Shown here piece after piece: positions 17,339-26,686 of a DNA stretch of 64,000 nucleotides. This DNA comes from Rhizobium skierniewicense (GTDB taxonomy: Bacteria; Pseudomonadota; Alphaproteobacteria; Rhizobiales; Rhizobiaceae). The notes under the pieces were generated by a model. It saw only the letters and a program-made list of their open reading frames with translations, was not told the DNA's origin and did not search any database. Positions within the stretch are counted from its first letter, which is position 1. Each line of letters opens with the position of its first letter. The position numbers and the translations under genes are program-made. The stretch lies in assembly GCF_014196515.1 (NCBI RefSeq), contig NZ_JACIDV010000008.1:1-64000 (forward strand), read 5' to 3'.

Positions 17339-17611
17339 GCGTCTTGAAAATTGACAGCAAGCCGTTTTCTCCCTACTTTGATATCAGCGATCCGGTGTTG
17401 TCGTGTTCGTCCATGTGTTGATATGTCCGCGCTGTGCGGGCAGGGGCATTCTGGATGGAAGCGGTACTGTACCGGTGATGCATGATCGACCGGGAGAACG
17501 CCTCCATATCTACGAATCGTTCTCTTTTCATGCTTTTCGTCCCACAGCGTGCGGTTCTGTCCGCGCAGGCGACCGGATCGCTTTACATCCTCCCGATATC
17601 CTAGGTTTTGA

Positions 17612-18136
17612 ATGACAGAGGCGTCCCGTTCCATCCTCGTCCTTGGCGGTGCGCGTTCAGGCAAATCCGCTTTTGCCGAAGATCTGGTGCTTTCGCTTGA
17701 AGGGTCCGCGCATTACATCGCGACAGGCCTTGCCTGGGACGAGGAAATGGAAGCACGAATCGCCCAGCATCGCATCGCGCGCGGCGACGGCTGGATCACC
17801 CATGAAGAGCCGTTGCAACTGGTCGAGACGCTGAAAAGGCTCGACACCGCCTCCAACACCATTCTGGTCGATTGCCTGACGCTGTGGGTGACAAACCTGA
17901 TGATGGAGGAGGGCCCCGATATGGCCGCGGCCTTCGACGCGCTGGTGCACCAAGCGGCTGTCGCCAGCGCGACCATCGTTTTCGTCTCCAACGAAGTCGG
18001 GCTCGGGATCGTGCCGGAGAATCGCATGGCGCGTGAATTTCGCGATCATGCCGGACGCCTGCATCAGAAGATCGCAGCCGTCGCGGCAAGCGTCTATTTC
18101 ATCGCCGCAGGACTACCCCTTAAAATGAAGGGGTGA
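17612..18136 (+). CDS. cobU: Adenosylcobinamide kinase / adenosylcobinamide-phosphate guanylyltransferase
   Basis: Bifunctional enzyme of cobalamin lower-ligand assembly (called CobP in the aerobic pathway): it phosphorylates adenosylcobinamide and then attaches GMP. The P-loop [12 protein letters not shown] is at residues 12-23. HRIARGDGW carries the guanylylated-histidine region (about residues 49-57), then [12 protein letters not shown] and [21 protein letters not shown] follow. The 174 residues match the family. An upstream reading frame (17403-17615) overlaps its start as ATGA. No cobalamin riboswitch motif was seen upstream, and no other cob genes are in the window. Confidence 0.95.
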   Translation: MTEASRSILVLGGARSGKSAFAEDLVLSLEGSAHYIATGLAWDEEMEARIAQHRIARGDGWITHEEPLQLVETLKRLDTASNTILVDCLTLWVTNLMMEEGPDMAAAFDALVHQAAVASATIVFVSNEVGLGIVPENRMAREFRDHAGRLHQKIAAVAASVYFIAAGLPLKMKG

Positions 18137-18256
18137 AATCCGGCGTTCCTTGCCGTGTCTCCGCCCATAAATTCGCCATACAAGCCGCGCGTTCTGGTTT
18201 TCTAGCATCATCACGGGTGCCCGGCATCCACGACAATGACCCGGAGCGAGACGCGC

Positions 18257-18934
18257 ATGTCATCCTTGGCTATCAAGTCTATCGCCTGCAGCATTCTTCT
18301 GGTGGCAGCAGGCCCATCATTTGCCAACGATATGGTCTGGCCCGACACCCCGGTCCAACGTCTCGCGGCACTGGCGGTGGTGCAGGATCTGAACATTCAG
18401 CTGCTCAGCCATGACAGCGCCACCCTGACGCTCGAGCGCTGGTGCGACGATCACCGGCTTGCCGATCCCGCAAAGATTTCCGCCACGAGGTTGAATGACA
18501 CCAAGGAGCCGCCCGAGACGGTGCGCAAGCAATTGAACGTCGCAGCGGCAGACAGGCTCGGCTACCGCCATGTCCTTCTCAAATGCGGCACGCTGGTGCT
18601 GTCGGAGGCCGACAACTGGTATGTGCCCGCCCGTTTGACGCCAGAGATGAACGAGACGCTGGACACGACCGATACGCCGTTTGGAAAGGTTGTCGCGCCG
18701 CTGCAGTTCCAGCGTCATACCATCTCGTCGCAATTGCTGTGGCAGCCTTTGCCGGGAAACTGGGCAGTGGGAGGGACGATTCCGGCCGCAACGAATAAGA
18801 TGATCGATATTCCCGAGACCCTCATCAGCAACCAGGCGATGTTGAGCAAGCCGGATGGCACGCCGATCAGCTTTGTTATCGAGAACTACAAGAGCAACCT
18901 CTTGCAGTTCGCCCCGCCCGTTTTTCCCCAATGA
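18257..18934 (+). CDS. Exported protein, chorismate-lyase-like fold suspected
   Basis: A 225-residue protein with a signal peptide (AIKSIACSILLVAAGPSFA, cleaved near residue 24). The mature part includes TLTLERWCDDHRLA, YRHVLLKCGTLVLSEADNWY, then VPARLTPEMNETLDTTDTPFG. The succession of a shared R-V-L strand, L-S-E-A-D-N-W-Y and PFG resembles the chorismate lyase/UTRA fold. Export would make ubiquinone synthesis an unlikely role. The start at 18257 has GGAG upstream; the frame from 18236 lacks a ribosome site. I recognise no established name. It may be transcribed with cobU, 120 bp upstream. Confidence 0.65.
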   Translation: MSSLAIKSIACSILLVAAGPSFANDMVWPDTPVQRLAALAVVQDLNIQLLSHDSATLTLERWCDDHRLADPAKISATRLNDTKEPPETVRKQLNVAAADRLGYRHVLLKCGTLVLSEADNWYVPARLTPEMNETLDTTDTPFGKVVAPLQFQRHTISSQLLWQPLPGNWAVGGTIPAATNKMIDIPETLISNQAMLSKPDGTPISFVIENYKSNLLQFAPPVFPQ

Positions 18935-18979
18935 GTCTGGCGCCTGCTTAGACCATCCGGTCGGTCCTTTTTTCGCTGT

Positions 18980-20236
18980 CTAAGTTCCAGCGGGAGCCTT
19001 GATCTTCTGTTTTGCTGCGCGTCTTGCTCCATCCCAGACACGCAGGAAGTTGCCGCTATAGACCTTGTAGATCCGCTCCTCCGGCCAGCCGGCGTCCAGC
19101 ATGGCGAGGGTGAAGTTGCGCAGATCGGCACCCGTACGCAAACCGGTCGGAATGCTGCTGATGCCGCCGTCGAAATCGCTGCCGAACGACAGGTGGTTCC
19201 AGGGATCTTCGGTGATGTTCATGCTGGAGATGAGGCGCGCTAGCCTCTCGTAATAGGTCACGACATAGGCAAGATCCGCGTCCCGGTCCGGGCGGCCGTC
19301 AGGCAGGCGCGCGTCCTTGAGGTAATAGGGCGAGAGGATGACGCTGATCGTGCCTCCGGTTTCGACAATTGCCCGTATCGCATTGTCGGGAAACGTTCGC
19401 GCGAGGTGTTTCGACCGCGAGGCCTTGTCCCTAGCGCTGATGCTGCGCGCAGCTCCGTGGGACGCAAGCAGCGGCGCGCCGCGCGCCTTGCACAGACCGG
19501 AAATATCGATGATCGCTTCGCTGCGGCTATGGGAGACGTCGATCATCAGCCCCAGATCGACGCAACGCTCGACGAAGCGCGCTCCGAAGGCGGAAAGGCC
19601 GCCGCCCCGAACCCGGCGCCATGGGTTCATCGGCTGAAAGCCCGCCTCGCAGATATCCGTATGGCTGAAATGGTTGAGTGTTATATAGGCGGCCCCTTCT
19701 GCTGCGATCTCGGCAAGCCTTGAAAGCCGCTGGCCTTCGGTGCGGCGGCCGGACGCTCCAAGGATGTGAGCGCCTTCGACCGACAGGATGGCGCTTGCAA
19801 CACCGTCGTCTCGTGACTGTCTCACCTCCTCGGGCGATGTTGTGATCCGCATGGCCCCGTTGCTTTCGGCGGCGATACGCCGGACATAGCGGCTATGATC
19901 GAGCCAGTTCTTCCAAGGGTCGAGGAAGGGCGAGGAAATGAGGTTTTCCCAGAGGGCATGAGCGCTGAAGCAGGCGCCGCCGTAGCCGCCCTTGAGGAAG
20001 TCTGGGCCGCTGACATGCTCGCAATGCGGACTGTTATTGCCTTTCGGCGTCGTCTTTTTGATGATCTTGATGGAAAAGGGCTCATGATTTGTCTTCCAGT
20101 CGCCCTTCCAGAAGTCATAGCCGCCGACGCGGGTGAAGTAGAGCGTGTCGAGATGGGTGTCGATCGGATAGGCCCTGAGATGGACCGTATCCAAAATGTC
20201 TTTATCAATCCGGGAGAGGCAGGTGTTTTGAGCCAT
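18980..20236 (-). CDS. Peptidase M19 family (membrane dipeptidase)
   Basis: A 418-residue zinc dipeptidase of the renal-dipeptidase type. The metal-site motifs appear in order: IDTHLDTLYF (D-x-H-x-D) at about residues 23-32, the ILSVEGAHILG glutamate, the ITLNHFSHTD histidine, LMIDVSHS, LLASHGAARS and GSDFDGG near the end. No signal peptide remains with the start at 20236, which has AGGGG at 9 nt; longer frames reach upstream to 20386 without support. It probably hydrolyses dipeptides, and some relatives cleave unusual amide bonds. It is divergent from gnd, with 300 bp between them in which no other gene is visible. Confidence 0.9.
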   Translation of the reverse strand: MAQNTCLSRIDKDILDTVHLRAYPIDTHLDTLYFTRVGGYDFWKGDWKTNHEPFSIKIIKKTTPKGNNSPHCEHVSGPDFLKGGYGGACFSAHALWENLISSPFLDPWKNWLDHSRYVRRIAAESNGAMRITTSPEEVRQSRDDGVASAILSVEGAHILGASGRRTEGQRLSRLAEIAAEGAAYITLNHFSHTDICEAGFQPMNPWRRVRGGGLSAFGARFVERCVDLGLMIDVSHSRSEAIIDISGLCKARGAPLLASHGAARSISARDKASRSKHLARTFPDNAIRAIVETGGTISVILSPYYLKDARLPDGRPDRDADLAYVVTYYERLARLISSMNITEDPWNHLSFGSDFDGGISSIPTGLRTGADLRNFTLAMLDAGWPEERIYKVYSGNFLRVWDGARRAAKQKIKAPAGT

Positions 20237-20539
20237 TATCGCTATCCCCTGAGAAAAAATGTCTGAAATCGAAAACGGAAGCGTACAGCAACAAGCCCCC
20301 AGAATTATGAAGCAATAATCGTACCAGCTCACTTTGTTCACAGCCGAACTCGCGCCCGCCTCTTTGCATTCATCAGCGGGCGGCACGGGCGTCGACGCTC
20401 CGCTTGAGCTTCACCTGGGCGTTTATGCAAAGCAGACATGCCGCGACGAATTTCACCTCTTTTCCATGGCTGTCGCCTTGCCGTTTGAGAGCTGGAGTGC
20501 CAGAACAGGCGCCTTGAAATGCAAAATGGAGATAGATCC

Positions 20540-21976
20540 GTGGAACAGGCAGAAATCGGTTTGATCGGTCTTGGCGTAATGGGGTCTAACCTTGCGCTCA
20601 ACATCGCGGAAAAAGGCAATAAGATTGCTGTTTTCAACCGAACCCCGGAAGTCACGAAGAAATTCTACGCCGATGCAGGCGAATTGCAGGGGCAGATCAT
20701 TCCCTGCGAAACCATCGAAGACTTCATCGCCGCCATTCGCCCACCGCGTCCGATCATCATCATGATCAAGGCCGGCGAACCGGTCGACCAGCAGATGGAG
20801 CTCCTCAAGCCGCATCTTGAAAACGGCGACATCATGATCGATGCCGGTAATGCGAATTTCCGCGATACCATCCGTCGTTTTGACACTCTCAAGGATACCG
20901 ACCTGACCTTCATCGGCATGGGTGTATCCGGTGGAGAAGAAGGTGCACGTCACGGCCCATCCATTATGGTGGGCGGTACGGAGGACAGCTGGAAGCGCGT
21001 GGAGAAGGTGCTGACCTCCATCGCCGCGAAATACGACAATGACCCATGCGTGGCGTGGCTCGGCACCGATGGCGCAGGCCATTTCGTCAAGACGATCCAC
21101 AACGGTATCGAATATGCCGACATGCAGATGATCGCTGAAATCTACGGCATTCTGCGCGATGGCCTGAAGCTGAATGCCACGGAAATTGCAGAGGTTTTCG
21201 GTACGTGGAAGAAGGGTCGCCTGAACTCCTATCTCATCGAGATCACGGAGAAAGTTTTACGCGCCGCAGACCCGATCACCGGCAAGCCGATGGTCGATCT
21301 CATCCTCGACAAGGCTGGCCAGAAAGGCACCGGCAAGTGGTCGGTCATCGAAGCGCAGAATATGGGTGTTGCCGCGACCGCCATCGAAGCTGCAGTTGCC
21401 GCACGCATCTTGTCGTCGCAGAAGTCGGAGCGCGAATCGGCGGAAAGCATACTGGGCCTGCCGAAGGCGTTGGCTGCACCGACCGACAGACAAGCCTTCA
21501 TCGATGATCTTGAAAACGCGCTGTTGGCAGCAAAGATCGGGGCCTACGCTCAGGGCTTTGCCGTGATGGCGGCGGCATCGAAGGAGTTCGGCTGGGATCT
21601 GCCGATGCCGACCATTGCGCGCATCTGGCGCGACGGTTGCATCATCCGCTCGCAGTTCCTGGACGAGATCACCTCTGCCTTCACTCAGGATCCGCATGTT
21701 GCCAACCTGATCGTCACACCTGCATTCTCGCAGATGGTCAAGGATACGGATGCACCGCTACGCCATGTCGTGTCGTATGCGGTCTTGTCTGGTCTGCCTG
21801 TTCCCGCACTGGCGTCGGCATTGGGGTATTTCGATGCATACCGTCGTGCCCGTGGCAGCGCCAATCTCATTCAGGCGCAGCGTGACTTCTTCGGCGCACA
21901 TGGTTTTGAGCGCACCGATGGTGTCGACAAGCCGCACGGTCCGTGGGGCAGTGGTCTGGATATCTTCTCGAAGTAA
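20540..21976 (+). CDS. gnd: 6-Phosphogluconate dehydrogenase, decarboxylating
   Basis: Oxidative pentose phosphate pathway enzyme that converts 6-phosphogluconate to ribulose 5-phosphate, making NADPH and CO2. The 478 residues are family-typical. Visible are the Rossmann motif GLGVMGSNLALNIAEKG near the N-terminus, FIGMGVSGGEEGARHGPS, the catalytic region GHFVKTIHNGIEYADMQM, KGTGKWSVIEAQNMGV and the C-terminal DFFGAHGFERTD. The start is the GTG at 20540 because GGAG (20528-20531) lies 8 nt before it; the ATG at 20519 has no ribosome site. A terminator follows. Confidence 0.96.
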   Translation: MEQAEIGLIGLGVMGSNLALNIAEKGNKIAVFNRTPEVTKKFYADAGELQGQIIPCETIEDFIAAIRPPRPIIIMIKAGEPVDQQMELLKPHLENGDIMIDAGNANFRDTIRRFDTLKDTDLTFIGMGVSGGEEGARHGPSIMVGGTEDSWKRVEKVLTSIAAKYDNDPCVAWLGTDGAGHFVKTIHNGIEYADMQMIAEIYGILRDGLKLNATEIAEVFGTWKKGRLNSYLIEITEKVLRAADPITGKPMVDLILDKAGQKGTGKWSVIEAQNMGVAATAIEAAVAARILSSQKSERESAESILGLPKALAAPTDRQAFIDDLENALLAAKIGAYAQGFAVMAAASKEFGWDLPMPTIARIWRDGCIIRSQFLDEITSAFTQDPHVANLIVTPAFSQMVKDTDAPLRHVVSYAVLSGLPVPALASALGYFDAYRRARGSANLIQAQRDFFGAHGFERTDGVDKPHGPWGSGLDIFSK

Positions 21977-21981
21977 TATCG

Positions 21982-22008
21982 AAAAGCCCGCCTTGTGCGG
22001 GCTTTTTT
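21982..22008 (+). terminator. Intrinsic terminator after gnd
   Basis: A perfect stem AAAAGCCCGC/GCGGGCTTTT with a 5-nt loop and a T6 run starts 5 bp after the gnd stop. Confidence 0.92.
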
Positions 22009-22104
22009 CATGGCCACTGCGCCAAGGCCCTTAAGGTCAACGGATGGTTAAACAAATGCGGTTAGGGTGATTCCCAGTAGCGCGTTTGAAGGCTGTTTCA
22101 GAGT

Positions 22105-22422
22105 ATGTGGACCAAGCATCACAAGAAAAGACGTTTTGGCCGTCTGGTCGTTCCGGCCATCACGGTCGCCTTTCTATCCTATTTCGGATATCATTCCGTC
22201 CATGGCGATTTCGGACTTGAAGCTGCGGAACGCCTGGAGCATCAGCGTATAGCCCGCACAGCGGAGCTTGCGAAGCTTACAAAAACGCGTGTTTCGCTGG
22301 AGCGGCAGGTCGAATTGATGAGCGATGGATCGCTGGAGCGGGACATGATCGATGAGATCTCGCGTTATCAGCTGAATATGTCGCGTTCAGACGAAATCGT
22401 CATCATGAACGCATATTTCTGA
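22105..22422 (+). CDS. ftsB: FtsB/DivIC family septum formation initiator
   Basis: A 105-residue bitopic membrane protein. It has a basic cytoplasmic N-terminus (HHKKRRFGR), one transmembrane helix (VVPAITVAFLSYFGYH), then a periplasmic coiled coil (AERLEHQRIARTAELAKLTK, ending in MIDEISRYQLNMSRSDE). This is the FtsB/DivIC layout; FtsB joins FtsL and FtsQ in the division complex. Its position just upstream of pdhA is common in alphaproteobacteria. It has its own terminator, so it is probably not co-transcribed with pdhA. Confidence 0.9.
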   Translation: MWTKHHKKRRFGRLVVPAITVAFLSYFGYHSVHGDFGLEAAERLEHQRIARTAELAKLTKTRVSLERQVELMSDGSLERDMIDEISRYQLNMSRSDEIVIMNAYF

Positions 22423-22452
22423 TTAACTTGATTCAGGTTAATCGACTTTTTT
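22421..22452 (+). terminator. AT-rich intrinsic terminator after ftsB
   Basis: GATTAACTT (22421-22429) pairs with AGGTTAATC (22435-22443) except for one position, followed by GAC and T6. It overlaps the ftsB stop codon and separates ftsB from the pdh operon. Confidence 0.65.
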
Positions 22453-22574
22453 AATTTATTCACAGTAACTTAGCCAGAATATGAGCCATGCGTTTATAGC
22501 ATTGCTGCTTTTCCTTTTCTTGCATATGGTGCGTCCCAATCCAACCATTCTAATGGCAACTCAGGGAGGGATGA

Positions 22575-23621
22575 ATGGCGCCGCGAAAAACAGCGACCGT
22601 ATCCGGCCGCAAGACCACGGCAAAGACCGCCACCAAGGAATTCACCGGCAAAAATACGCCGGACTTTGGTAAAGAAGAAGAGTTGCACGCCTATCGTGAA
22701 ATGCTTCTCATCCGCCGTTTCGAAGAAAAGGCTGGCCAGCTTTACGGCATGGGCTTCATCGGCGGCTTCTGTCATCTCTACATCGGCCAGGAAGCTGTCG
22801 TTGTGGGCATGAACATGTCCCAGAAGGAAGGCGATCAGGTCATCACCGCCTATCGCGACCACGGCCACATGCTGGCTGCTGGCATGAGCGCGCGTGGCGT
22901 CATGGCTGAGTTGACCGGCCGCAGTGGCGGCTTGTCCAAGGGCAAGGGCGGCTCCATGCACATGTTCTCGAAAGAGAAGCATTTCTATGGTGGTCACGGC
23001 ATCGTCGGTGCGCAGGTTTCGCTTGGCACGGGTCTCGCCTTCGCCAACAAATATCGCGGCAACGACAATGTGTCGGTCACCTATTTCGGTGATGGCGCGG
23101 CCAACCAGGGTCAGGTCTATGAGAGCTTCAACATGGCTGCTCTCTGGAAGCTCCCGATTATCTACATCGTCGAAAACAACCATTACGCCATGGGGACGTC
23201 CAGTGCCCGCGCAACGGCGCAGTCGAACTACTCGCTGCGCGGTGTCGGTTTCGGCATTCCGGGCATGCAGGTCGATGGCATGGACGTCCGTGCCGTCAAG
23301 GCTGCTGCGGACGAAGCGCTTGAACATTGCCGCTCCGGCAAGGGTCCGATCATTCTGGAAATGTTGACCTATCGTTATCGCGGTCACTCCATGTCTGACC
23401 CGGCGAAATACCGTTCCAAAGACGAAGTGCAGAAGATGCGCGCGGAACATGACCCAATCGAGCAGGTCAAGGCACGACTCCTTCAACAGGGTTGGGCCTC
23501 TGAGGATGAACTGAAGGCAATCGACAAGGATGTCCGTGACATCGTGGCCGACAGCGCTGAGTTCGCTCAGAACGATCCGGAGCCGGATGTTTCCGAGCTC
23601 TACACCGACATTCTGCTCTGA
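22575..23621 (+). CDS. pdhA: Pyruvate dehydrogenase E1 component, alpha subunit
   Basis: Thiamine-diphosphate-dependent decarboxylation of pyruvate, as the alpha half of an alpha2-beta2 E1. Seen: GQLYGMGFIGGFCHLYIGQE near residues 55-75, the ThDP-Mg motif GDGAANQGQVYESFNMAALW with the closing NN about 30 residues on, and the phosphorylation-loop region YRYRGHSMSDPAKYR. The 348 residues include a Lys/Thr-rich leader of about 30. GGGAGGG stands 4 nt before the ATG. It is the first gene of pdhA-pdhB-pdhC, with spacings of 18 and 15 bp. Confidence 0.97.
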   Translation: MAPRKTATVSGRKTTAKTATKEFTGKNTPDFGKEEELHAYREMLLIRRFEEKAGQLYGMGFIGGFCHLYIGQEAVVVGMNMSQKEGDQVITAYRDHGHMLAAGMSARGVMAELTGRSGGLSKGKGGSMHMFSKEKHFYGGHGIVGAQVSLGTGLAFANKYRGNDNVSVTYFGDGAANQGQVYESFNMAALWKLPIIYIVENNHYAMGTSSARATAQSNYSLRGVGFGIPGMQVDGMDVRAVKAAADEALEHCRSGKGPIILEMLTYRYRGHSMSDPAKYRSKDEVQKMRAEHDPIEQVKARLLQQGWASEDELKAIDKDVRDIVADSAEFAQNDPEPDVSELYTDILL

Positions 23622-23639
23622 TTTGGGAAGGGAGATATC

Positions 23640-25061
23640 ATGCCTATAGAAATTCTCATGCCCGCCCTTTCCCCGACCATGGAGGAAGGCACGCTTTCCA
23701 AATGGCTGAAGAAAGAGGGTGACAAGGTTGCCTCCGGCGACGCGATTGCCGAAATCGAAACCGACAAGGCGACGATGGAAGTCGAAGCCGTCGATGAAGG
23801 CACCATCGGCAAGTTGCTGATCGAGGCCGGTACCGAAGGCGTCAAGGTCAACACCGCCATCGCCATCCTGCTTCAGGACGGCGAGAGTGCAGACGCCATG
23901 TCGGCGGCTCCGAAGAAAGAAGAGCCAAAGGCAGAAGCGGCCAATTCCGATTCGGACGCTGCGGGCGGCAAGAGCCGCGAAGCCTCCGAAGAGCCTTCTG
24001 CAAAGAAGGATGCTGCCAAGGTTCCGGCGGCTCCGAAGATTGACGTCGCGGCTGACCCTGATGTGCCGGAAGGTACGGAAATGGTCATGACAACCGTTCG
24101 CGAAGCGCTTCGCGATGCCATGGCCGAAGAAATGCGCTCCGACGAAAACGTTTTCGTCATGGGCGAAGAGGTCGCCGAATATCAGGGCGCCTATAAGATC
24201 ACTCAAGGCCTGTTGCAGGAATTTGGCGACAAGCGCGTCATCGATACGCCCATCACCGAGCACGGCTTTGCCGGTATCGGCGTCGGCGCAGCGATGACGG
24301 GTCTGCGTCCGATCGTCGAGTTCATGACGTTCAACTTCGCCATGCAGGCCATCGACCAGATCGTCAACTCAGCCGCCAAGACGCTTTACATGTCCGGCGG
24401 TCAGATGGGTGCACCGATGGTGTTCCGTGGTCCTTCGGGCGCGGCTGCCCGCGTTGGCGCGCAGCACTCGCAGTGCTATGCCGCTTGGTACAGCCACATT
24501 CCGGGCCTCAAGGTCGTCATGCCTTACACGGCAGCTGACGCGAAGGGTCTTCTGAAGGCGGCGATCCGCGATCCGAACCCGGTCATCTTTCTCGAAAACG
24601 AAATCCTTTACGGCCAGAGTTTCGAAGTGCCTAAGCTGGATGATTTCGTGCTGCCGATTGGCAAGGCGCGCATTCACCGCAAGGGCAACGATGTCACCAT
24701 CGTGTCCTTCGGCATCGGCATGACTTACGCCATCAAGGCGATTGCGGAGCTTGAAAAGGAAGGGATCGATGTCGAGTTGATCGACCTTCGCACCATCCGC
24801 CCGATGGACCTTCCGACGGTGATCGAATCCGTCAAGAAGACCGGCCGTCTGGTCACTGTCGAAGAAGGCTTCCCGCAGTCATCAGTCGGTGACTTCATCG
24901 CCAACCAGGTTCAGCGCGCTGCCTTCGATTATCTCGACGCGCCAATCGTCACGATTGCCGGCAAGGACGTTCCGATGCCCTATGCGGCCAATCTGGAGAA
25001 GCTGGCCCTGCCGAATGTCGACGAAGTCATCCAGGCTGTCAAAGCCGTCTGCTACAAGTAA
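23640..25061 (+). CDS. pdhB: Pyruvate dehydrogenase E1 beta subunit with N-terminal lipoyl domain
   Basis: E1-beta (about residues 140-473), which forms the active site together with PdhA. Unusually, and as known for rhizobia and relatives, it begins with a complete lipoyl domain: residues 1-80 with lipoyl-lysine Lys43 in [14 protein letters not shown] linker rich in Glu, Lys, Ala and Ser (about 83-135) follows. The E1-beta part starts at [18 protein letters not shown] and shows [20 protein letters not shown] and [14 protein letters not shown]. The lipoyl segment is nearly identical to that of PdhC. A very strong ribosome site, GGGAAGGGAG, precedes it. Confidence 0.97.
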   Translation: MPIEILMPALSPTMEEGTLSKWLKKEGDKVASGDAIAEIETDKATMEVEAVDEGTIGKLLIEAGTEGVKVNTAIAILLQDGESADAMSAAPKKEEPKAEAANSDSDAAGGKSREASEEPSAKKDAAKVPAAPKIDVAADPDVPEGTEMVMTTVREALRDAMAEEMRSDENVFVMGEEVAEYQGAYKITQGLLQEFGDKRVIDTPITEHGFAGIGVGAAMTGLRPIVEFMTFNFAMQAIDQIVNSAAKTLYMSGGQMGAPMVFRGPSGAAARVGAQHSQCYAAWYSHIPGLKVVMPYTAADAKGLLKAAIRDPNPVIFLENEILYGQSFEVPKLDDFVLPIGKARIHRKGNDVTIVSFGIGMTYAIKAIAELEKEGIDVELIDLRTIRPMDLPTVIESVKKTGRLVTVEEGFPQSSVGDFIANQVQRAAFDYLDAPIVTIAGKDVPMPYAANLEKLALPNVDEVIQAVKAVCYK

Positions 25062-25076
25062 GGGGAGGGCGTTTCG

Positions 25077-26474
25077 ATGCCTATCAACATCACAATGCCT
25101 GCCCTGTCTCCGACGATGGAAGAGGGCAATCTGGCCAAATGGCTGGTCAAGGAAGGCGACAAGGTAGCGCCCGGCGACGTGATTGCCGAGATCGAAACCG
25201 ACAAGGCGACCATGGAAGTGGAAGCCGTGGACGAAGGCACCGTTGCCAAGCTGTTGGTTCCGGCTGGCACCGAAGCGGTGAAGGTCAATGCCGTGATCGC
25301 TATTCTGGCCGGTGAAGGCGAAGACGTCGCCGAAGCGGCCAAGGGCGGCGATGCTGCGCCTGCAAAGTCTGAAGTCAAAGCCGAGGCACCAAAGGCCGAA
25401 GCGCCCAAGCAGGAAGCCAAGGCCGAAGCGCCGAAGTCCGAGGCGGCGCCTGCCAAGGCTGAAAAGCCGGTGGCCGATCAGGCGGCAGCACCGTCCACGC
25501 CAGCGCCCGTGTCGACCTCTGGCGAGCGTCTTTTCGCCTCGCCGCTGGCGCGCCGCTTGGCAAAGGATGCCGGTCTTGACCTGTCCGCTGTGTCTGGCTC
25601 AGGCCCGCATGGCCGCATCGTCAAGTCTGATGTTGAAAAGGCAGTAAGCTCCGGCGGCGCCAAGTCTGCTGTGGCATCTGCACCAGCAGCGCCCGGTGCG
25701 TCTGCATCGGCACCTGCCAAGGGGCCGTCCGACGAAAGCGTGCTCAAGCTGTTTGCGGAAGGCTCCTACGAGCTTCTGCCGCACGATGGCATGCGCAAGA
25801 CGATTGCCTCGCGCCTCACCGAATCGACGCAGACCGTTCCGTCCTACACGGTTTCGATGGACTGCGAACTCGATGCGATGATGAAGCTGCGTGCCGAGAT
25901 CAACGCCTCTGCACCGGTGAAGAAGACGGAAAAGGGTGAGGTTCCGGCCTTCAAGCTTTCCGTCAACGACTTCATCATCAAGGCTATGGCGCTTGCTCTG
26001 CGCGACGTTCCGATGGCGAATGCCTCCTGGACGTCCACGGCCCGCGTGCTGCACAAACATGCAGATGTCGGCGTCGCGGTCTCGATCCCCGATGGCCTGA
26101 TCACGCCCATTGTACGCAAGGCCGAGGAAAAGTCCCTGTCCGTCATCTCCAACGAGGTGAAGGATTTGGCCAAGCGCGCCCGTGACAAGAAGCTGAAGCC
26201 GGATGAATACCAGGGAGGCACCACGTCGGTTTCCAACCTGGGCATGTTCGGTGTCTCGTCCTTCACGTCCATCGTCAACCTGCCGCAGGCGTCCATCGTC
26301 TCGATTGGCGCAGGCGTCGAAAAGCCGGTCGTTCGTGGCGGCAAGATCGAAGTGGGCACAGTCATGACCGCCACCTTTGCCTTCGACCACCGCGTCATCG
26401 ATGGCGCGCTTGGCGCGGAACTCGCGTCCGCCTTCAAACGCTACATCGAAAGTCCGATGTCGATGCTGGTATAA
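25077..26474 (+). CDS. pdhC: Dihydrolipoamide acetyltransferase (E2) of pyruvate dehydrogenase
   Basis: Core of the complex; it transfers acetyl from lipoate to CoA. Domain order: one lipoyl domain (1-80, Lys43 in [12 protein letters not shown]), an Ala/Pro/Lys/Glu-rich linker, a peripheral-subunit-binding domain ([20 protein letters not shown], then GPHGRI, about residues 157-190), a second linker, and the catalytic domain ending in [17 protein letters not shown] with the catalytic His and Asp. The 465 residues are normal. It lies 15 bp after pdhB with AGGGGAGG upstream. The gene symbol aceF would also apply. Confidence 0.97.
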   Translation: MPINITMPALSPTMEEGNLAKWLVKEGDKVAPGDVIAEIETDKATMEVEAVDEGTVAKLLVPAGTEAVKVNAVIAILAGEGEDVAEAAKGGDAAPAKSEVKAEAPKAEAPKQEAKAEAPKSEAAPAKAEKPVADQAAAPSTPAPVSTSGERLFASPLARRLAKDAGLDLSAVSGSGPHGRIVKSDVEKAVSSGGAKSAVASAPAAPGASASAPAKGPSDESVLKLFAEGSYELLPHDGMRKTIASRLTESTQTVPSYTVSMDCELDAMMKLRAEINASAPVKKTEKGEVPAFKLSVNDFIIKAMALALRDVPMANASWTSTARVLHKHADVGVAVSIPDGLITPIVRKAEEKSLSVISNEVKDLAKRARDKKLKPDEYQGGTTSVSNLGMFGVSSFTSIVNLPQASIVSIGAGVEKPVVRGGKIEVGTVMTATFAFDHRVIDGALGAELASAFKRYIESPMSMLV

Positions 26475-26476
26475 AC

Positions 26477-26680
26477 ATGGTTTACGTGGGTCAGTTAACG
26501 TCCAAAGGCCAACTCGTCGTCGAGAATACCGACTCGGCGTCTACGACCCACGGCAACCAGAAAATTTGGCGGTTACGTTGCACTCATTGTTCGTCTGAGT
26601 ATGGCGCAAATGGGTGCGACATACATATCCGGAACTGTCCAGTTTGTCAGGGCGGGCGTCCATCAGAGCCATTGAGGTAA
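26477..26680 (+). CDS. Small zinc-ribbon-like protein in the pdh operon
   Basis: A 67-residue protein whose second half reads IWRLRCTHCSSEYGANGCDI and ends in NCPVCQGG. The two CxxC pairs, with an extra Cys between them, suggest a structural zinc ribbon like those near the start of some DNA-binding or HNH-type proteins, but no catalytic residues follow. It starts 2 bp after the pdhC stop and ends 6 bp before the esterase gene, so it must be co-transcribed with the pyruvate dehydrogenase genes. The ribosome site is weak, consistent with coupling to pdhC. Function unknown. Confidence 0.65.
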   Translation: MVYVGQLTSKGQLVVENTDSASTTHGNQKIWRLRCTHCSSEYGANGCDIHIRNCPVCQGGRPSEPLR

Positions 26681-26686
26681 CCGAGA

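Noticed and set aside
17171-17611. Cobalamin riboswitch upstream of cobU.
   Set aside because: Neither the B12 box nor the conserved AAxxGGGAA-type core could be found.
17403-17615. 70-codon frame overlapping the cobU start as ATGA, with a CxxC near its N-terminus.
   Set aside because: It starts at a GTG without a ribosome site and shows no family similarity I can defend. The overlap alone could be chance; kept only as a possibility in the cobU entry.
22494-24263. A 589-codon frame antisense to pdhA and pdhB.
   Set aside because: It covers two certain genes on the other strand and encodes His/Asp/Arg-rich sequence typical of antisense frames.
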